From contig URVL01000054.1 of assembly GCA_900551265.1 (NCBI GenBank), positions 1 through 13,087 on the forward strand: DNA of 13,087 nucleotides. The letters are read 5' to 3'. The notes below the pieces were generated by a model. That model ran no database searches. It had not been told where the DNA came from and was given only the letters and a program-made list of their open reading frames with translations. Below are positions 6,335 through 13,087 of the stretch, in pieces. Position numbers and translations under genes: made by a program. Origin of the DNA: an uncultured Eubacteriales bacterium. Lineage in GTDB: Bacteria; Bacillota; Clostridia; Oscillospirales; QAMX01. The stretch's first letter is position 1. The number at the start of each line of letters is the position of its first letter.

Positions 6335-6877
6335 TCAGCCTTCCATCTGGCGGGAAAGAAACCCCGCAATGGTCTGCGCGAGTTTATATTCCGTGTCGCC
6401 CGGCAGTTCCATGCCCTCGCTCCAGAGGAACACGACGCAGCCGGAGATATCGCCCTCCGAAATGATGGGCGCTGCGATACCGGCAAAGTATTTGTCATAG
6501 CCCTCGCAGACGGGGAGATGGGGCTCCGCCGCTTTTAAATGGAAGATCTGCCGGTTTTCCATCACATGCTCGATATCCTCGCTGATGCGCTTGTCCAGCA
6601 CGTCGCGGCGCAGTGCGCCCGCCGCGGCAATCACCGTATCGCGGTCGGTTATCACAGCCGGGTAACCGGTGGTCTTATTGAGTGTTTCACAAAGCTGACC
6701 CGCAAAGCTTGCGAGCTCTCCCATGGGGGAGTACTTTTTAAATATTACCTCGCCGTCGCGATCCGTATAAATCTCCAGCGGATCGCCTTCACGGATTCGC
6801 ATGGTACGGCGTATTTCCTTCGGGATGACAACGCGTCCTAAATCGTCAATTCGTCTCACTATTCCGGTGGCCTTCAT
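6335..6877 (-). CDS. spoVT: Stage V sporulation protein T, AbrB-type transcriptional regulator (180 aa)
   Basis: SpoVT is a DNA-binding regulator made in the forespore of endospore formers. It tunes sigma-G-dependent genes and affects spore coat and germination. The N-terminus is the swapped-hairpin AbrB domain, residues ~1-50: MKATGIVRRIDDLGRVVIPK followed by EIRRTMRIREGDPLEIY. Residues ~55-180 form a GAF-like domain (ELASFAGQLCETLNKTTGYP, VITDRDTVIAAAGA, GIAAPIISEGDISGCVVFL). The full length of ~180 residues is normal for SpoVT and longer than AbrB itself. ATG 6877-6875 has GGAGGGC 6-7 bases upstream. It is monocistronic here and convergent with the membrane pair. Its presence indicates an endospore-forming Firmicute (Bacillota) host. 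I did not find a convincing sigma-F/G promoter upstream. Confidence 0.95.
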   Translation of the reverse strand: MKATGIVRRIDDLGRVVIPKEIRRTMRIREGDPLEIYTDRDGEVIFKKYSPMGELASFAGQLCETLNKTTGYPAVITDRDTVIAAAGALRRDVLDKRISEDIEHVMENRQIFHLKAAEPHLPVCEGYDKYFAGIAAPIISEGDISGCVVFLWSEGMELPGDTEYKLAQTIAGFLSRQMEG

Positions 6878-7160
6878 TGTTTGCCCTCCATAACATCAAT
6901 CTTCTTGCAGTCATATTTTCTGCTTTTCGAGGTTATTATCTGTCCAAATGAACAAATTATGCGCGGCGACCAGTTTTCTGGCAATTTTCTTGTCTCGGAA
7001 ATTAACGGAAAACGTGGAATTAATTCAACTGCTGTTGCGGAATGCTCTGCATTTACAAAACGTATCCGTTCGTATTTCTTTTAATTCTTTTTCCATGAAA
7101 CTTTTTGCTGGGCAATACGTCTATATAAACGGAAAGGTTTGCCGTTCTTTTTAGCGGAGA

Positions 7161-7190
7161 CTTTGAAAAAATTGTACAGTTTTTCAAAAG
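7161..7190. promoter_or_regulatory. Imperfect dyad centred on TGTACA upstream of the SLH promoter
   Basis: TTTGAAAAA and TTTTTCAAA flank a TGTACA core, with one mismatch and one extra A in the left arm. The right edge is 26 bases upstream of the -35 box, the position of an activator or upstream operator. It could equally be a weak hairpin; no protein is assigned. Confidence 0.35.
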
Positions 7191-7215
7191 ACACGTTCGA
7201 TATGGTGAATTCCGG

Positions 7216-7244
7216 TAGACAAAGAGGCGGGAATATGGTATACT
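7216..7244 (+). promoter_or_regulatory. Promoter of the SLH surface-protein gene
   Basis: TAGACA (7216-7221) and TATACT (7239-7244) are spaced by 17 bases, and the -10 has a TGG extension. The TGGTATACT element is identical to that of the esterase promoter. The leader before the ATG is about 200 bases. Confidence 0.75.
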
Positions 7245-7381
7245 GGGATTGTGAAAACAGACCGGCGAACTCTTTCTTTCTGACAGACCGCCATACGCTG
7301 TCACGCGCGCCTTGCTGAAACAAACGGTTTTGGCTGTGCGGGGCGCGGACCCTATGCCGGCGGTGGGTTTCCTTCGTTCTC

Positions 7382-7406
7382 CCTGTCGGACGGAATCCTG
7401 TCGGAC
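7382..7406 (+). repeat. Direct decamer repeat in the SLH mRNA leader
   Basis: CCTGTCGGAC occurs at 7382-7391 and again at 7397-7406, 15 bases apart, followed by a GTTTTTATAAAAAC palindrome just before the ribosome site (AAGGAG, 7435-7440). Confidence 0.6.
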
Positions 7407-7449
7407 CGGGTTTTTATAAAAACATGATTATGATAAGGAGAGATCACAT

Positions 7450-10095
7450 ATGAAAATGAGAAAGCTTGTGTCGCTTTTCCTGGCAGTTTTCATGGTAACG
7501 GCTCTGCTGCCGGTTCAGGCATTGGCGGCGGAAATAGGAAGCACGGTTATTACGCTTTCCCTTCCTCAACCGGGTTCCGCGCTGCCCGATACCGTTACGG
7601 CAGCCGATGGCGTCACCGTGTCAACCGTTCAGTGGAAAACCGGTGATGTCACTTTGGAAAACGGTACGCTTGCCAAATATAGCACGGCCTACACCGTAGA
7701 GCTGACGCTTTCACCCGGCACGGACAATACGTTTGCTGATTCCTTTACCGCGACGATGGAAGGCTTTACAAATATCCAGACGCAAAAGGTTGAGAACGGC
7801 GTCACCGTCACGGCCGAATACACCACGCCAAAAGCTGACGCGCCAATCATAACCGCCGGAAACATTACCGTTCCCAACGCCGGCGCTTCAAGCACCTATA
7901 CTTTTACAGCCTCCGGCCTTCTTGCTGCGGCAGACTATCCGAATAGCGGAATTTCATACAAGGTCTCCGAAACGGAGGATCCCGCCAATATCCTGACACT
8001 TCCCACCGCATCTGGCACGCTTGCCGCTTCGAATACCATCTCGTATACCGTCGCGGCAAATGCGGTCGGAGAAGCCGCGAAAACGGCAAAGTTTCAGATC
8101 ACGTTCTCGGCAGGCGAGAATCACGATTATCAAAGCCTTCCTGCTTCTGTGGACGTGACTGTGAATTTGCAGGCGGGCGCTTCCGATCCCACGATTACCA
8201 TCAACAGCGTAACGCCCACAGAGAATCCGATTGAAAAGCCCGCCGGATATGAGGCCTTCGCTCTCACGGTGAACGCGTCGGCGGCAGATTCGGCTGCGCT
8301 GAGCTATGCGTGGTCTGTGGATAACGTCAGCCAGAGCGTGAATGCAAATACCTTCACTGTGCCCGCCGGCCTTGCCGCTGGCGACCATTCCGTCACATGT
8401 TATGTGACGTCGCCGACCAATCCTACGGGCGCCTCTCATACTTTCCAGATCCGCGTGGCGGCGCCGAACGCCATTCCCGTTCCTACGGTGAAGAATCCGG
8501 TCTATAACGGTACGGCCCAAACGCCGGATGTCGCCGTGTCGGATCACTATACCGTCACGGTTACGCCGCAGACCGATGTGAAAACAAACGGCAGCTATGA
8601 AATCACCTTCTCATTAAAAGATAAGACGGCCAACGCCTGGCTCCTCGCCAGCGGCGCGACTACCACGGAGGATCAGGTCGTCCTCTGGAACATAGAACCG
8701 AAGCCCGTAAAGATTTACGGCGTTACGGCCACCGATAAGATCTACGACGCAAGCGCCACGGTCCGGATTACCGGCGGCGAATTGAAAACGAGCGATAATG
8801 GCAGCGAAGCCTACGCCGTTTTAACCGGCGATGCGGTCGTGCTGCGGGGCACATTCCGTTCTGCCCGTGCCGCCGATGCGAACGCCGGCATAAATAAGAC
8901 GGTTGTTGTCAGCGGCTTTACGCTGGACGGCGCAGACGCGGCAAACTACCTTCTCATCCAGCCGGATGACGTCCGTGTGACCATTCATCCCGCAACGCCG
9001 ACCATCACGCTCTATAATTACACAGCGGCCTATACCGGACTGCCGATTTCAATCTCCAGAGCGGTTGTCTCAGGCGTGCCGGGCGGCACAACGCCGAGCG
9101 GTTATATCTACTATACGTATTATACAGATAGCGCCTGCTCGAAACTGACTACGGCGGCAAACGGCGCGGCCTATGCCGGCGGCGCGCCAAGCGCTCCGGG
9201 TACTTACTATGTCTCGGCGCATATCAGCGCTTCCGGTAACTATACCTCCGCCTATGCCTATGCGGCGGTTTTGAAGATCGTCACCGATTTCAACGTGAAC
9301 TTCGATATCACGGCCACGTCAAACCGCGGCGGCAGCATCTCCCCGTCCGGTACCGTGAAGGTAGCCTCCGGCGGAGATAAAACCTTTACCTTCAAGCCGA
9401 AGGACGGTTATGAGCTGGTAGACGTTTTGGTAGATGGCGAAAGCATCGGCGTGGTAACCTCCTATACCTTCCGCAATGTGAAAGCGGATCATACCATTAA
9501 GGCGATCTTCACCTCCGAAGAGGAAGAGGTACCGCCAGCCTGGGAAAATCCGTTTTATGACGTATCCCGCAGCGACTGGTTCTATGACGCTGTGGAGTAT
9601 GCCGTCACGAACAGGCTGATGGAGGGCGTATCCGGTTCCACCTTCGCCCCTGCCGTTGTGACGACTCGTGCCGAGATGGTCACCATTCTGTGGCGGCTCT
9701 CCGGCAGGCCGGACGCCAACACTGTGGCCGGTTTCCGCGATCTGACACAGAACTGGTACGTCGAGGCGGTCAACTGGGCGGCTGAAAACAATATTGTGGA
9801 AGGCGTAGGCGATGCAACGTTTGCGCCGGACGAGGCCGTCACGCGCGAACAGATCGCAACGATGCTGTATCGCTACGCACAGTATCAGGGCTATGATACC
9901 TCCGCATACTCGAGCTTTAACAAGTTTGTAGACGGTGCAGACGTTTCCGGCTTCGCGGAGGACGCCATGCATTGGGCTGTATCTGAAAACATCATCCTCG
10001 GCAAGGGGAACAGCCGTCTTGCTCCGCAGGGCGCCGCCTCCCGTGCCGAAGTTGCCGAAATGGTCTGGCGTTTTGCCGGAACCGTGAAAGAATAA
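7450..10095 (+). CDS. Secreted SLH-domain surface protein with Ig-like / YDG / InlB-B-like repeats (881 aa)
   Basis: A cell-wall-associated protein. A signal peptide (MKMRKLVSLFLAVFMVTALL then PVQALA|AE, cleavage near residue 27) sends it out of the cell. The middle is beta-rich, Thr/Ser/Ala-rich and built from several Ig-like modules. Residues ~414-515 resemble a YDG-type domain (VTATDKIYDASATV ... GFTLDGADAANYLL). Residues ~613-690 resemble an InlB B-repeat (RGGSISPSGTVKVASGGDKT, FTFKPKDGYELVDVLVDGE, KADHTIKAIF). Three SLH domains end the protein, at about 701-745, 760-805 and 820-870, with PFYDVSRSDWFYDAVEYA, FRDLTQNWYVEAVNWAAENN and FVDGADVSGFAEDAMHWAVS; these bind pyruvylated secondary wall polymers in Clostridia. 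No enzymatic domain was seen, so an adhesin or structural role is an inference. The ATG has AAGGAG 9 bases upstream. It is transcribed alone, between a strong promoter and a strong terminator. Confidence 0.92.
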   Translation: MKMRKLVSLFLAVFMVTALLPVQALAAEIGSTVITLSLPQPGSALPDTVTAADGVTVSTVQWKTGDVTLENGTLAKYSTAYTVELTLSPGTDNTFADSFTATMEGFTNIQTQKVENGVTVTAEYTTPKADAPIITAGNITVPNAGASSTYTFTASGLLAAADYPNSGISYKVSETEDPANILTLPTASGTLAASNTISYTVAANAVGEAAKTAKFQITFSAGENHDYQSLPASVDVTVNLQAGASDPTITINSVTPTENPIEKPAGYEAFALTVNASAADSAALSYAWSVDNVSQSVNANTFTVPAGLAAGDHSVTCYVTSPTNPTGASHTFQIRVAAPNAIPVPTVKNPVYNGTAQTPDVAVSDHYTVTVTPQTDVKTNGSYEITFSLKDKTANAWLLASGATTTEDQVVLWNIEPKPVKIYGVTATDKIYDASATVRITGGELKTSDNGSEAYAVLTGDAVVLRGTFRSARAADANAGINKTVVVSGFTLDGADAANYLLIQPDDVRVTIHPATPTITLYNYTAAYTGLPISISRAVVSGVPGGTTPSGYIYYTYYTDSACSKLTTAANGAAYAGGAPSAPGTYYVSAHISASGNYTSAYAYAAVLKIVTDFNVNFDITATSNRGGSISPSGTVKVASGGDKTFTFKPKDGYELVDVLVDGESIGVVTSYTFRNVKADHTIKAIFTSEEEEVPPAWENPFYDVSRSDWFYDAVEYAVTNRLMEGVSGSTFAPAVVTTRAEMVTILWRLSGRPDANTVAGFRDLTQNWYVEAVNWAAENNIVEGVGDATFAPDEAVTREQIATMLYRYAQYQGYDTSAYSSFNKFVDGADVSGFAEDAMHWAVSENIILGKGNSRLAPQGAASRAEVAEMVWRFAGTVKE

Positions 10096-10097
10096 CA

Positions 10098-10169
10098 GCC
10101 GGATTGTTCCGGCATCCCATGTAATCGCAGACGGACGGGGAAATCAAACGTTTCCCCGTCCGTCTTTTT
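10098..10169 (+). terminator. Intrinsic terminator after the SLH gene
   Basis: AGACGGACGGGGAAA (10129-10143) pairs perfectly with TTTCCCCGTCCGTCT (10151-10165) around a 7-base loop, followed by TTTT. A small preceding hairpin (GCCGGA TTGT TCCGGC, 10098-10113) lies right after the stop codon. Confidence 0.92.
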
Positions 10170-10443
10170 CCATGCGGCGCGTTCCTGTCACCGAAAAAAC
10201 CTGCCCAGGCAATCCACAGCTTCCGCCCGTCTCTCCCCCCTACCGGCGCTTATTTTTCCAGAGTATCCGTGCCGTGCGACGAATTTCTGTAAGTTTTAAG
10301 CAAAATACCCGCATTGGATTGCTCCATGAAATACGCGATGCTATAATAATCATAGCGATTGCTGCCGCCGTGTGGGCGGACCGTCTGTCCGCTGCCCCAG
10401 GCCGCTGTAAGACATTTTTATTTGAGTTGGAAGGAGCAGAGCT
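10170..10443. other. Intergenic region ahead of the GH43 gene
   Basis: With the preceding terminator this makes about 348 bases without a gene. I see the promoter described separately (10319-10347) and a leader of about 90 bases with the ribosome site. No other element is convincing. Confidence 0.5.
10319..10347 (+). promoter_or_regulatory. Extended -10 promoter of the GH43 gene
   Basis: TATAAT at 10342-10347 is a perfect -10 with the TGC extension (10339-10341). The -35 position reads TTGCTC (10319-10324), a 3-of-6 match at a 17-base spacing. The leader to the ATG is about 90 bases. Confidence 0.7.
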
Positions 10444-11940
10444 ATGCACATCGAAAACCCGATCCTGTGGTCGGATTATCCCGATCCCGATCTGATCCGC
10501 GTGGGCGACGCCTACTATATGGTCTCCACGACCATGTTTTTTATGCCCGGCGGCCCGATCCTGAAATCCTATGACCTGGTACACTGGGAGCTGGTCAGCT
10601 ATATCTTCGACCGGATCGAGGGCTACGACACTGTCGGCGCGGGCTATGGCCGCGGGCAGTGGGCGACCAGCCTGCGCACGTATAACGGCCGTTTTTTTGC
10701 GTTTTTTACCTGTCTGGATCTGAAAAAATCGTTTCTGTATTCGACTGACGATTTGGAAAAGAGCAATTGGACGCGAATTGATTTTGAAGGCATGTATCAT
10801 GATGCGTCGCTACTTTTTGACGGGAAGGGCGCTTATCTGATCTATCAGCCGGGAGGCGCCGGCGACGTCCGTCTGGTTGAATGGGAGGCGGATATGTCGG
10901 GGTTCCGTCCCGGTACCGACCGTTTTCTGCTCTCGCCGCCGTCGGAGGGTATGGCGCTGCGGTGCGAGGGCTGCCGCGCCCTCTATAAGGACGGCTGGTA
11001 TTACCTGTTCTTCATTGATATTCCGCGCGGCGGTATCCGCCGTGAATGGTGTTACCGCGCGCGTTCCATTGACGGGCCCTATGAGACGCGGCTGATCGCC
11101 GACAGCCGCTGCGACTGCCGTAATGTCGGCGTGGCGCAGGGTATGGTGGTTGACACGCCGGAGGGCGACTGGTACATGATCCTCTTTGGCGACTGCGGCG
11201 CCGTCGGACGCATTCCGTTTCTGTTCCCCGTCTCCTGGGAAGAGGACTGGCCGGTAATCGGCGCCGGCGAGGGAATGAAGCTTACCTACGACGTACCGCT
11301 TGTCCCACGCGGCGAGAATGTGCTGGTGCACGGCGACAGCTTCGACCATACGGAAAACCGTTTGCAGAAGTTCTGGCAGTGGAATCATAATCCGGAGGAC
11401 GGCAAATGGTCATTTACGTCGCGTCCCGGCTGGCTGCGCCTGACGGCCTCTCCGGCCGAAGGGCTGATGGATGCAAAAAATACCCTGACGCAGCGTACCT
11501 GTGGTCCGCAGTGCGAATTCACCGTAGAGCTGGACGCCGCCGGACTCGCTCCCGGCGCGCGCGCAGGCCTTGCGGCGCTTCAGTGGGACTGTGCGCTCGC
11601 AGGCGTGGAAGCGCTGGAAGACGACGCTTACCGGCTCTTTGTTGCAAAACGCAACGTTCCCGGACGTATGGAACCGCCCGCGCCGCAGGCGGATGTATTC
11701 ACTGCGCCGCTTTCCGGCGCGCACGTGTTTTTGAAAGCCGCATTTGACTTCCGGGATGTGCCGGACACACGCGATACCGTGCAGTTTTCCTACTCCGAGG
11801 ACGGCAATACCTGGCTGCCTGCGGGAGAACGCCAGAATCTTTCCTTTAATCTGCGTTACTTTGTCGGTACGCGTGCGGCGCTCTACTGTTATGGCGCAGG
11901 TTCGGCGGATTTCCGCAGATTCACGGCGCGCGTCCTGTAA
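10444..11940 (+). CDS. Glycoside hydrolase family 43 protein, beta-xylosidase / arabinofuranosidase-like (498 aa)
   Basis: GH43 enzymes remove xylose or arabinose units from plant glycans such as arabinoxylan. The catalytic five-blade propeller spans residues ~1-290. It opens with NPILWSDYPDPDLIRVGDAY YMVSTT (candidate catalytic base D14), has MYHDASLLFDGKGAYLIY (pKa-modulating D120) and RCEGCRALYKDGWYYLFF (general acid E175), all at the usual GH43 spacing. Residues ~296-498 look like the C-terminal beta-sandwich of GH43 beta-xylosidases (GDSFDHTENRLQKFWQWNHN ... GKWSFTSRPGWLRLTA), a subfamily-12-like arrangement. There is no signal peptide, so it probably acts inside the cell on imported oligosaccharides. 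ATG 10444 follows AAGGAG by 7 bases. The next gene, 107 bases on, lies on the same strand with no clear terminator between, so the two may share a transcript. Exact sugar specificity cannot be read from sequence. Confidence 0.92.
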   Translation: MHIENPILWSDYPDPDLIRVGDAYYMVSTTMFFMPGGPILKSYDLVHWELVSYIFDRIEGYDTVGAGYGRGQWATSLRTYNGRFFAFFTCLDLKKSFLYSTDDLEKSNWTRIDFEGMYHDASLLFDGKGAYLIYQPGGAGDVRLVEWEADMSGFRPGTDRFLLSPPSEGMALRCEGCRALYKDGWYYLFFIDIPRGGIRREWCYRARSIDGPYETRLIADSRCDCRNVGVAQGMVVDTPEGDWYMILFGDCGAVGRIPFLFPVSWEEDWPVIGAGEGMKLTYDVPLVPRGENVLVHGDSFDHTENRLQKFWQWNHNPEDGKWSFTSRPGWLRLTASPAEGLMDAKNTLTQRTCGPQCEFTVELDAAGLAPGARAGLAALQWDCALAGVEALEDDAYRLFVAKRNVPGRMEPPAPQADVFTAPLSGAHVFLKAAFDFRDVPDTRDTVQFSYSEDGNTWLPAGERQNLSFNLRYFVGTRAALYCYGAGSADFRRFTARVL

Positions 11941-12047
11941 AAACGTTTTCCCCGCGCCCATAGCCCGTCGGTAAGACGAAAGGTATCATCGTAGAAAAGC
12001 GGAAAGAACAAACAACCGTAAAATCATTTTTAGAAAGGATGTACAGT

Positions 12048-13013
12048 ATGGATAAGAGAACGCGCGTTTTGCACGCCATGGATCAGGAACCGGTTGATCA
12101 TGTTCCAGTGGGTATGTGGTTCCATTTCGCCGGAGAAGAAGCCCGGGGCGACGCCTGCGTCGCGGCGCATCTGCGCTACTACCGGGAGACGGATCTTGAT
12201 TTTCTCAAGGTCATGAGCGACGGCTATTTCCCTTATCCGCTCGATAGGGAGATCCGCAGCGCCGACGACTGGTATGCACTGAAACCCCTGGACCGCACGC
12301 ATCCCTATATTGCGGAACAGGTTGCGCGCGCAAAAAAAATTGTTGACGCCATTGGAAAAGAGCGCTGTGTCTTTTACAACGTCTTCGCGCCCTTCTCCTC
12401 GATTCGCTTCGCCACGTCCGACGAGCTTATCATGCGTCATCTGGAAGAAAACCGCCCGGCAGTCATGCATGCGCTTGACGTAATCGCCCAGGATCATGCG
12501 CTGCTGTGCGAGCTGCTCATCCGCGAAGCAGGCTGCGACGGCGTATATTACTGTGTGCAGGGCGGCGAGTACGGCCGCTTTACGCCGGAGGCGTATTGGG
12601 AGACGGTGAGCCCCAGCGACCTTTATGTGCTGGAGCATGCCAATCGTTTTTCCGATTATAACATTCTGCACTGCTGCGGTTGGGCGGGCGCAAAGAATCA
12701 GCTCGAAATCTGGCAGGATTACCCCGCCAAAACCGTCAACTGGGCGGTACACGTTGAAGAATTGTCCCTTGAGGACGGGCGTTTCTTCTTCGGCGACCGA
12801 ACGGCGTTGGGCGGCTTTGAGACGCACTGGGACGAAACATCGCATCAGGGAATCCTTTACACCGGCACCAAAGAAGAACTGCAGCAGTATACGAGGGAAC
12901 TGATTCTGCGCTTTGGCAAACGCGGACTTCTGCTTGGAGGCGACTGTACAATCGATGCAAAGCTTGACTGGCAGCGTCTGTGCTGGGTCGTTGAAGCGGC
13001 GAGAAGTCTCTGA
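12048..13013 (+). CDS. URO-D-fold protein, corrinoid/methyltransferase-like (MtaA/CmuA-type) (321 aa)
   Basis: Belongs to the uroporphyrinogen decarboxylase-like superfamily, most likely the methyltransferase side. It starts MDKRTRVLHAMDQEPVDHVP VGMWFHF, as in 'uroporphyrinogen decarboxylase family' proteins that are not HemE: the RQAGRY substrate motif of true HemE is absent. The probable zinc site is present: H208-x-C210-G in LHCCGWAG (the HxCG motif of MtaA/CmuA-like enzymes) and C300 in LLLGGDCTID. Such proteins move methyl groups between corrinoid proteins, methoxylated compounds and thiols; the substrate is unknown here. Start ATG 12048 is preferred because AAAGGA lies 8 bases upstream; ATG 12039 overlaps that site. 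No corrinoid-binding protein or reductive activator is visible in the window. It is followed by a strong terminator. Confidence 0.85.
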   Translation: MDKRTRVLHAMDQEPVDHVPVGMWFHFAGEEARGDACVAAHLRYYRETDLDFLKVMSDGYFPYPLDREIRSADDWYALKPLDRTHPYIAEQVARAKKIVDAIGKERCVFYNVFAPFSSIRFATSDELIMRHLEENRPAVMHALDVIAQDHALLCELLIREAGCDGVYYCVQGGEYGRFTPEAYWETVSPSDLYVLEHANRFSDYNILHCCGWAGAKNQLEIWQDYPAKTVNWAVHVEELSLEDGRFFFGDRTALGGFETHWDETSHQGILYTGTKEELQQYTRELILRFGKRGLLLGGDCTIDAKLDWQRLCWVVEAARSL

Positions 13014-13054
13014 CCCTATCCATACGACCTTCCTGCCATGCAGCAGGACCGGAA

Positions 13055-13087
13055 AACCCCGGCGGATTTTTGAAATCCGCCGGGGTT
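13055..13087 (+). terminator. Intrinsic terminator after the URO-D-like gene (T-run beyond window)
   Basis: AACCCCGGCGGATTT (13055-13069) and AAATCCGCCGGGGTT (13073-13087) form a perfect 15-base stem with a 3-base loop. The window ends at the stem, so the T-tract cannot be seen. A smaller CCTGC ... GCAGG hairpin precedes it (13032-13047). Confidence 0.85.

Larger units (their letters stand above)
6878..7449. other. 572-base divergent intergenic region between spoVT and the SLH gene
   Basis: No gene is supported. The short open frames on both strands lack ribosome sites. About 6,900-7,200 is clearly more A/T-rich than its surroundings. It contains a weak hairpin (AACGG ... CCGTT followed by CTTTTT, near 7,130-7,152), the dyad at 7161-7190, the promoter at 7216-7244 and a long leader (about 7251-7449) with a repeated decamer. 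Confidence 0.6.

Noticed and set aside
7251..7449. Cyclic-di-GMP or other known riboswitch in the SLH leader
   Set aside because: I looked for the conserved c-di-GMP-I core and did not find it; no other class was recognised.
9319..9972. 217-residue minus-strand ORF within the SLH gene
   Set aside because: Antisense to recognisable InlB-like and SLH domains.
10172..10495. 107-residue ORF upstream of and overlapping GH43
   Set aside because: It begins in the terminator region, has no ribosome site and runs through the GH43 promoter.
11936..11952. AAAACGTTTT palindrome after the GH43 stop, as a cre/LacI-type operator
   Set aside because: Spacing and flanks do not fit the cre consensus, and it lies at the stop codon rather than at a promoter.
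12048..13013. True HemE uroporphyrinogen decarboxylase
   Set aside because: The RQAGRY substrate-binding motif is missing and there is an HxCG...C metal-type site.
1..13087. CRISPR array, tRNA, rRNA, transposase, integrase or defence cassette
   Set aside because: No regularly spaced repeats, cloverleaf-like sequence or matching protein motifs were seen.

Overview
Most of the window (about 1,420-13,087) reads as one stretch of a GC-rich, endospore-forming Clostridia genome, probably an Oscillospiraceae-like gut bacterium. The evidence is a SpoVT sporulation regulator, an S-layer-homology (SLH) surface protein, a PG_binding_4 / L,D-transpeptidase gene, a GH43 glycosidase, strong AGGAGG-type ribosome binding sites and many intrinsic terminators. 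The first ~1,415 bases look different. They carry, on the minus strand, an isoaspartyl dipeptidase (iadA) and the C-terminal part of a DcuC-family C4-dicarboxylate carrier, a pairing and sequence style that suggest a Gram-negative proteobacterium. The two parts meet in frame inside one reading frame, so a standard gene caller reports a single 'fusion protein'. I think this is a contig mis-join (or less likely a recombination scar), not a real two-domain protein.

Layout: 1-586 (-) iadA, running off the window; 606-2525 (-) fused ORF, with the L,D-transpeptidase N-terminal part joined to the DcuC C-terminal part near 1,411-1,425; 2728-3258 (+) TetR-family regulator; 3269-3306 perfect 15-bp-arm palindrome at the promoter of the next gene; 3379-4939 (+) type-B carboxylesterase, broken by a ~67-base foreign-looking segment that replaces the catalytic-serine loop; 5086-5775 and 5765-6283 (+) an overlapping pair of unknown single-pass membrane proteins; 6335-6877 (-) spoVT; 6878-7449 regulatory region; 7450-10095 (+) secreted SLH protein; 10444-11940 (+) GH43 glycosidase; 12048-13013 (+) URO-D-fold protein of the methyltransferase (MtaA/CmuA-like) type. 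Intrinsic terminators follow the esterase, the membrane pair (shared with spoVT), the SLH gene and the URO-D gene.

How the genes may work together: TetR plus the palindrome plus the esterase look like a one-component ligand-sensing switch for an esterase. The GH43 and URO-D genes, and possibly the esterase, fit a gut fermenter that trims plant glycans and perhaps handles methyl groups from them. The SLH protein is a surface component. In the foreign 5' block, a dicarboxylate/aspartate carrier and isoaspartyl dipeptidase make a coherent aspartate-metabolism pair.

I found no CRISPR array, tRNA, rRNA, transposase or phage module, and no clearly new system. The most notable signals are the two chimera-like discontinuities (about 1,415 and 3,958-4,024), the TetR palindrome, the undescribed membrane-protein pair and the GH43 / URO-D neighbourhood. 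All statements come from reading the sequence; no database search was run.
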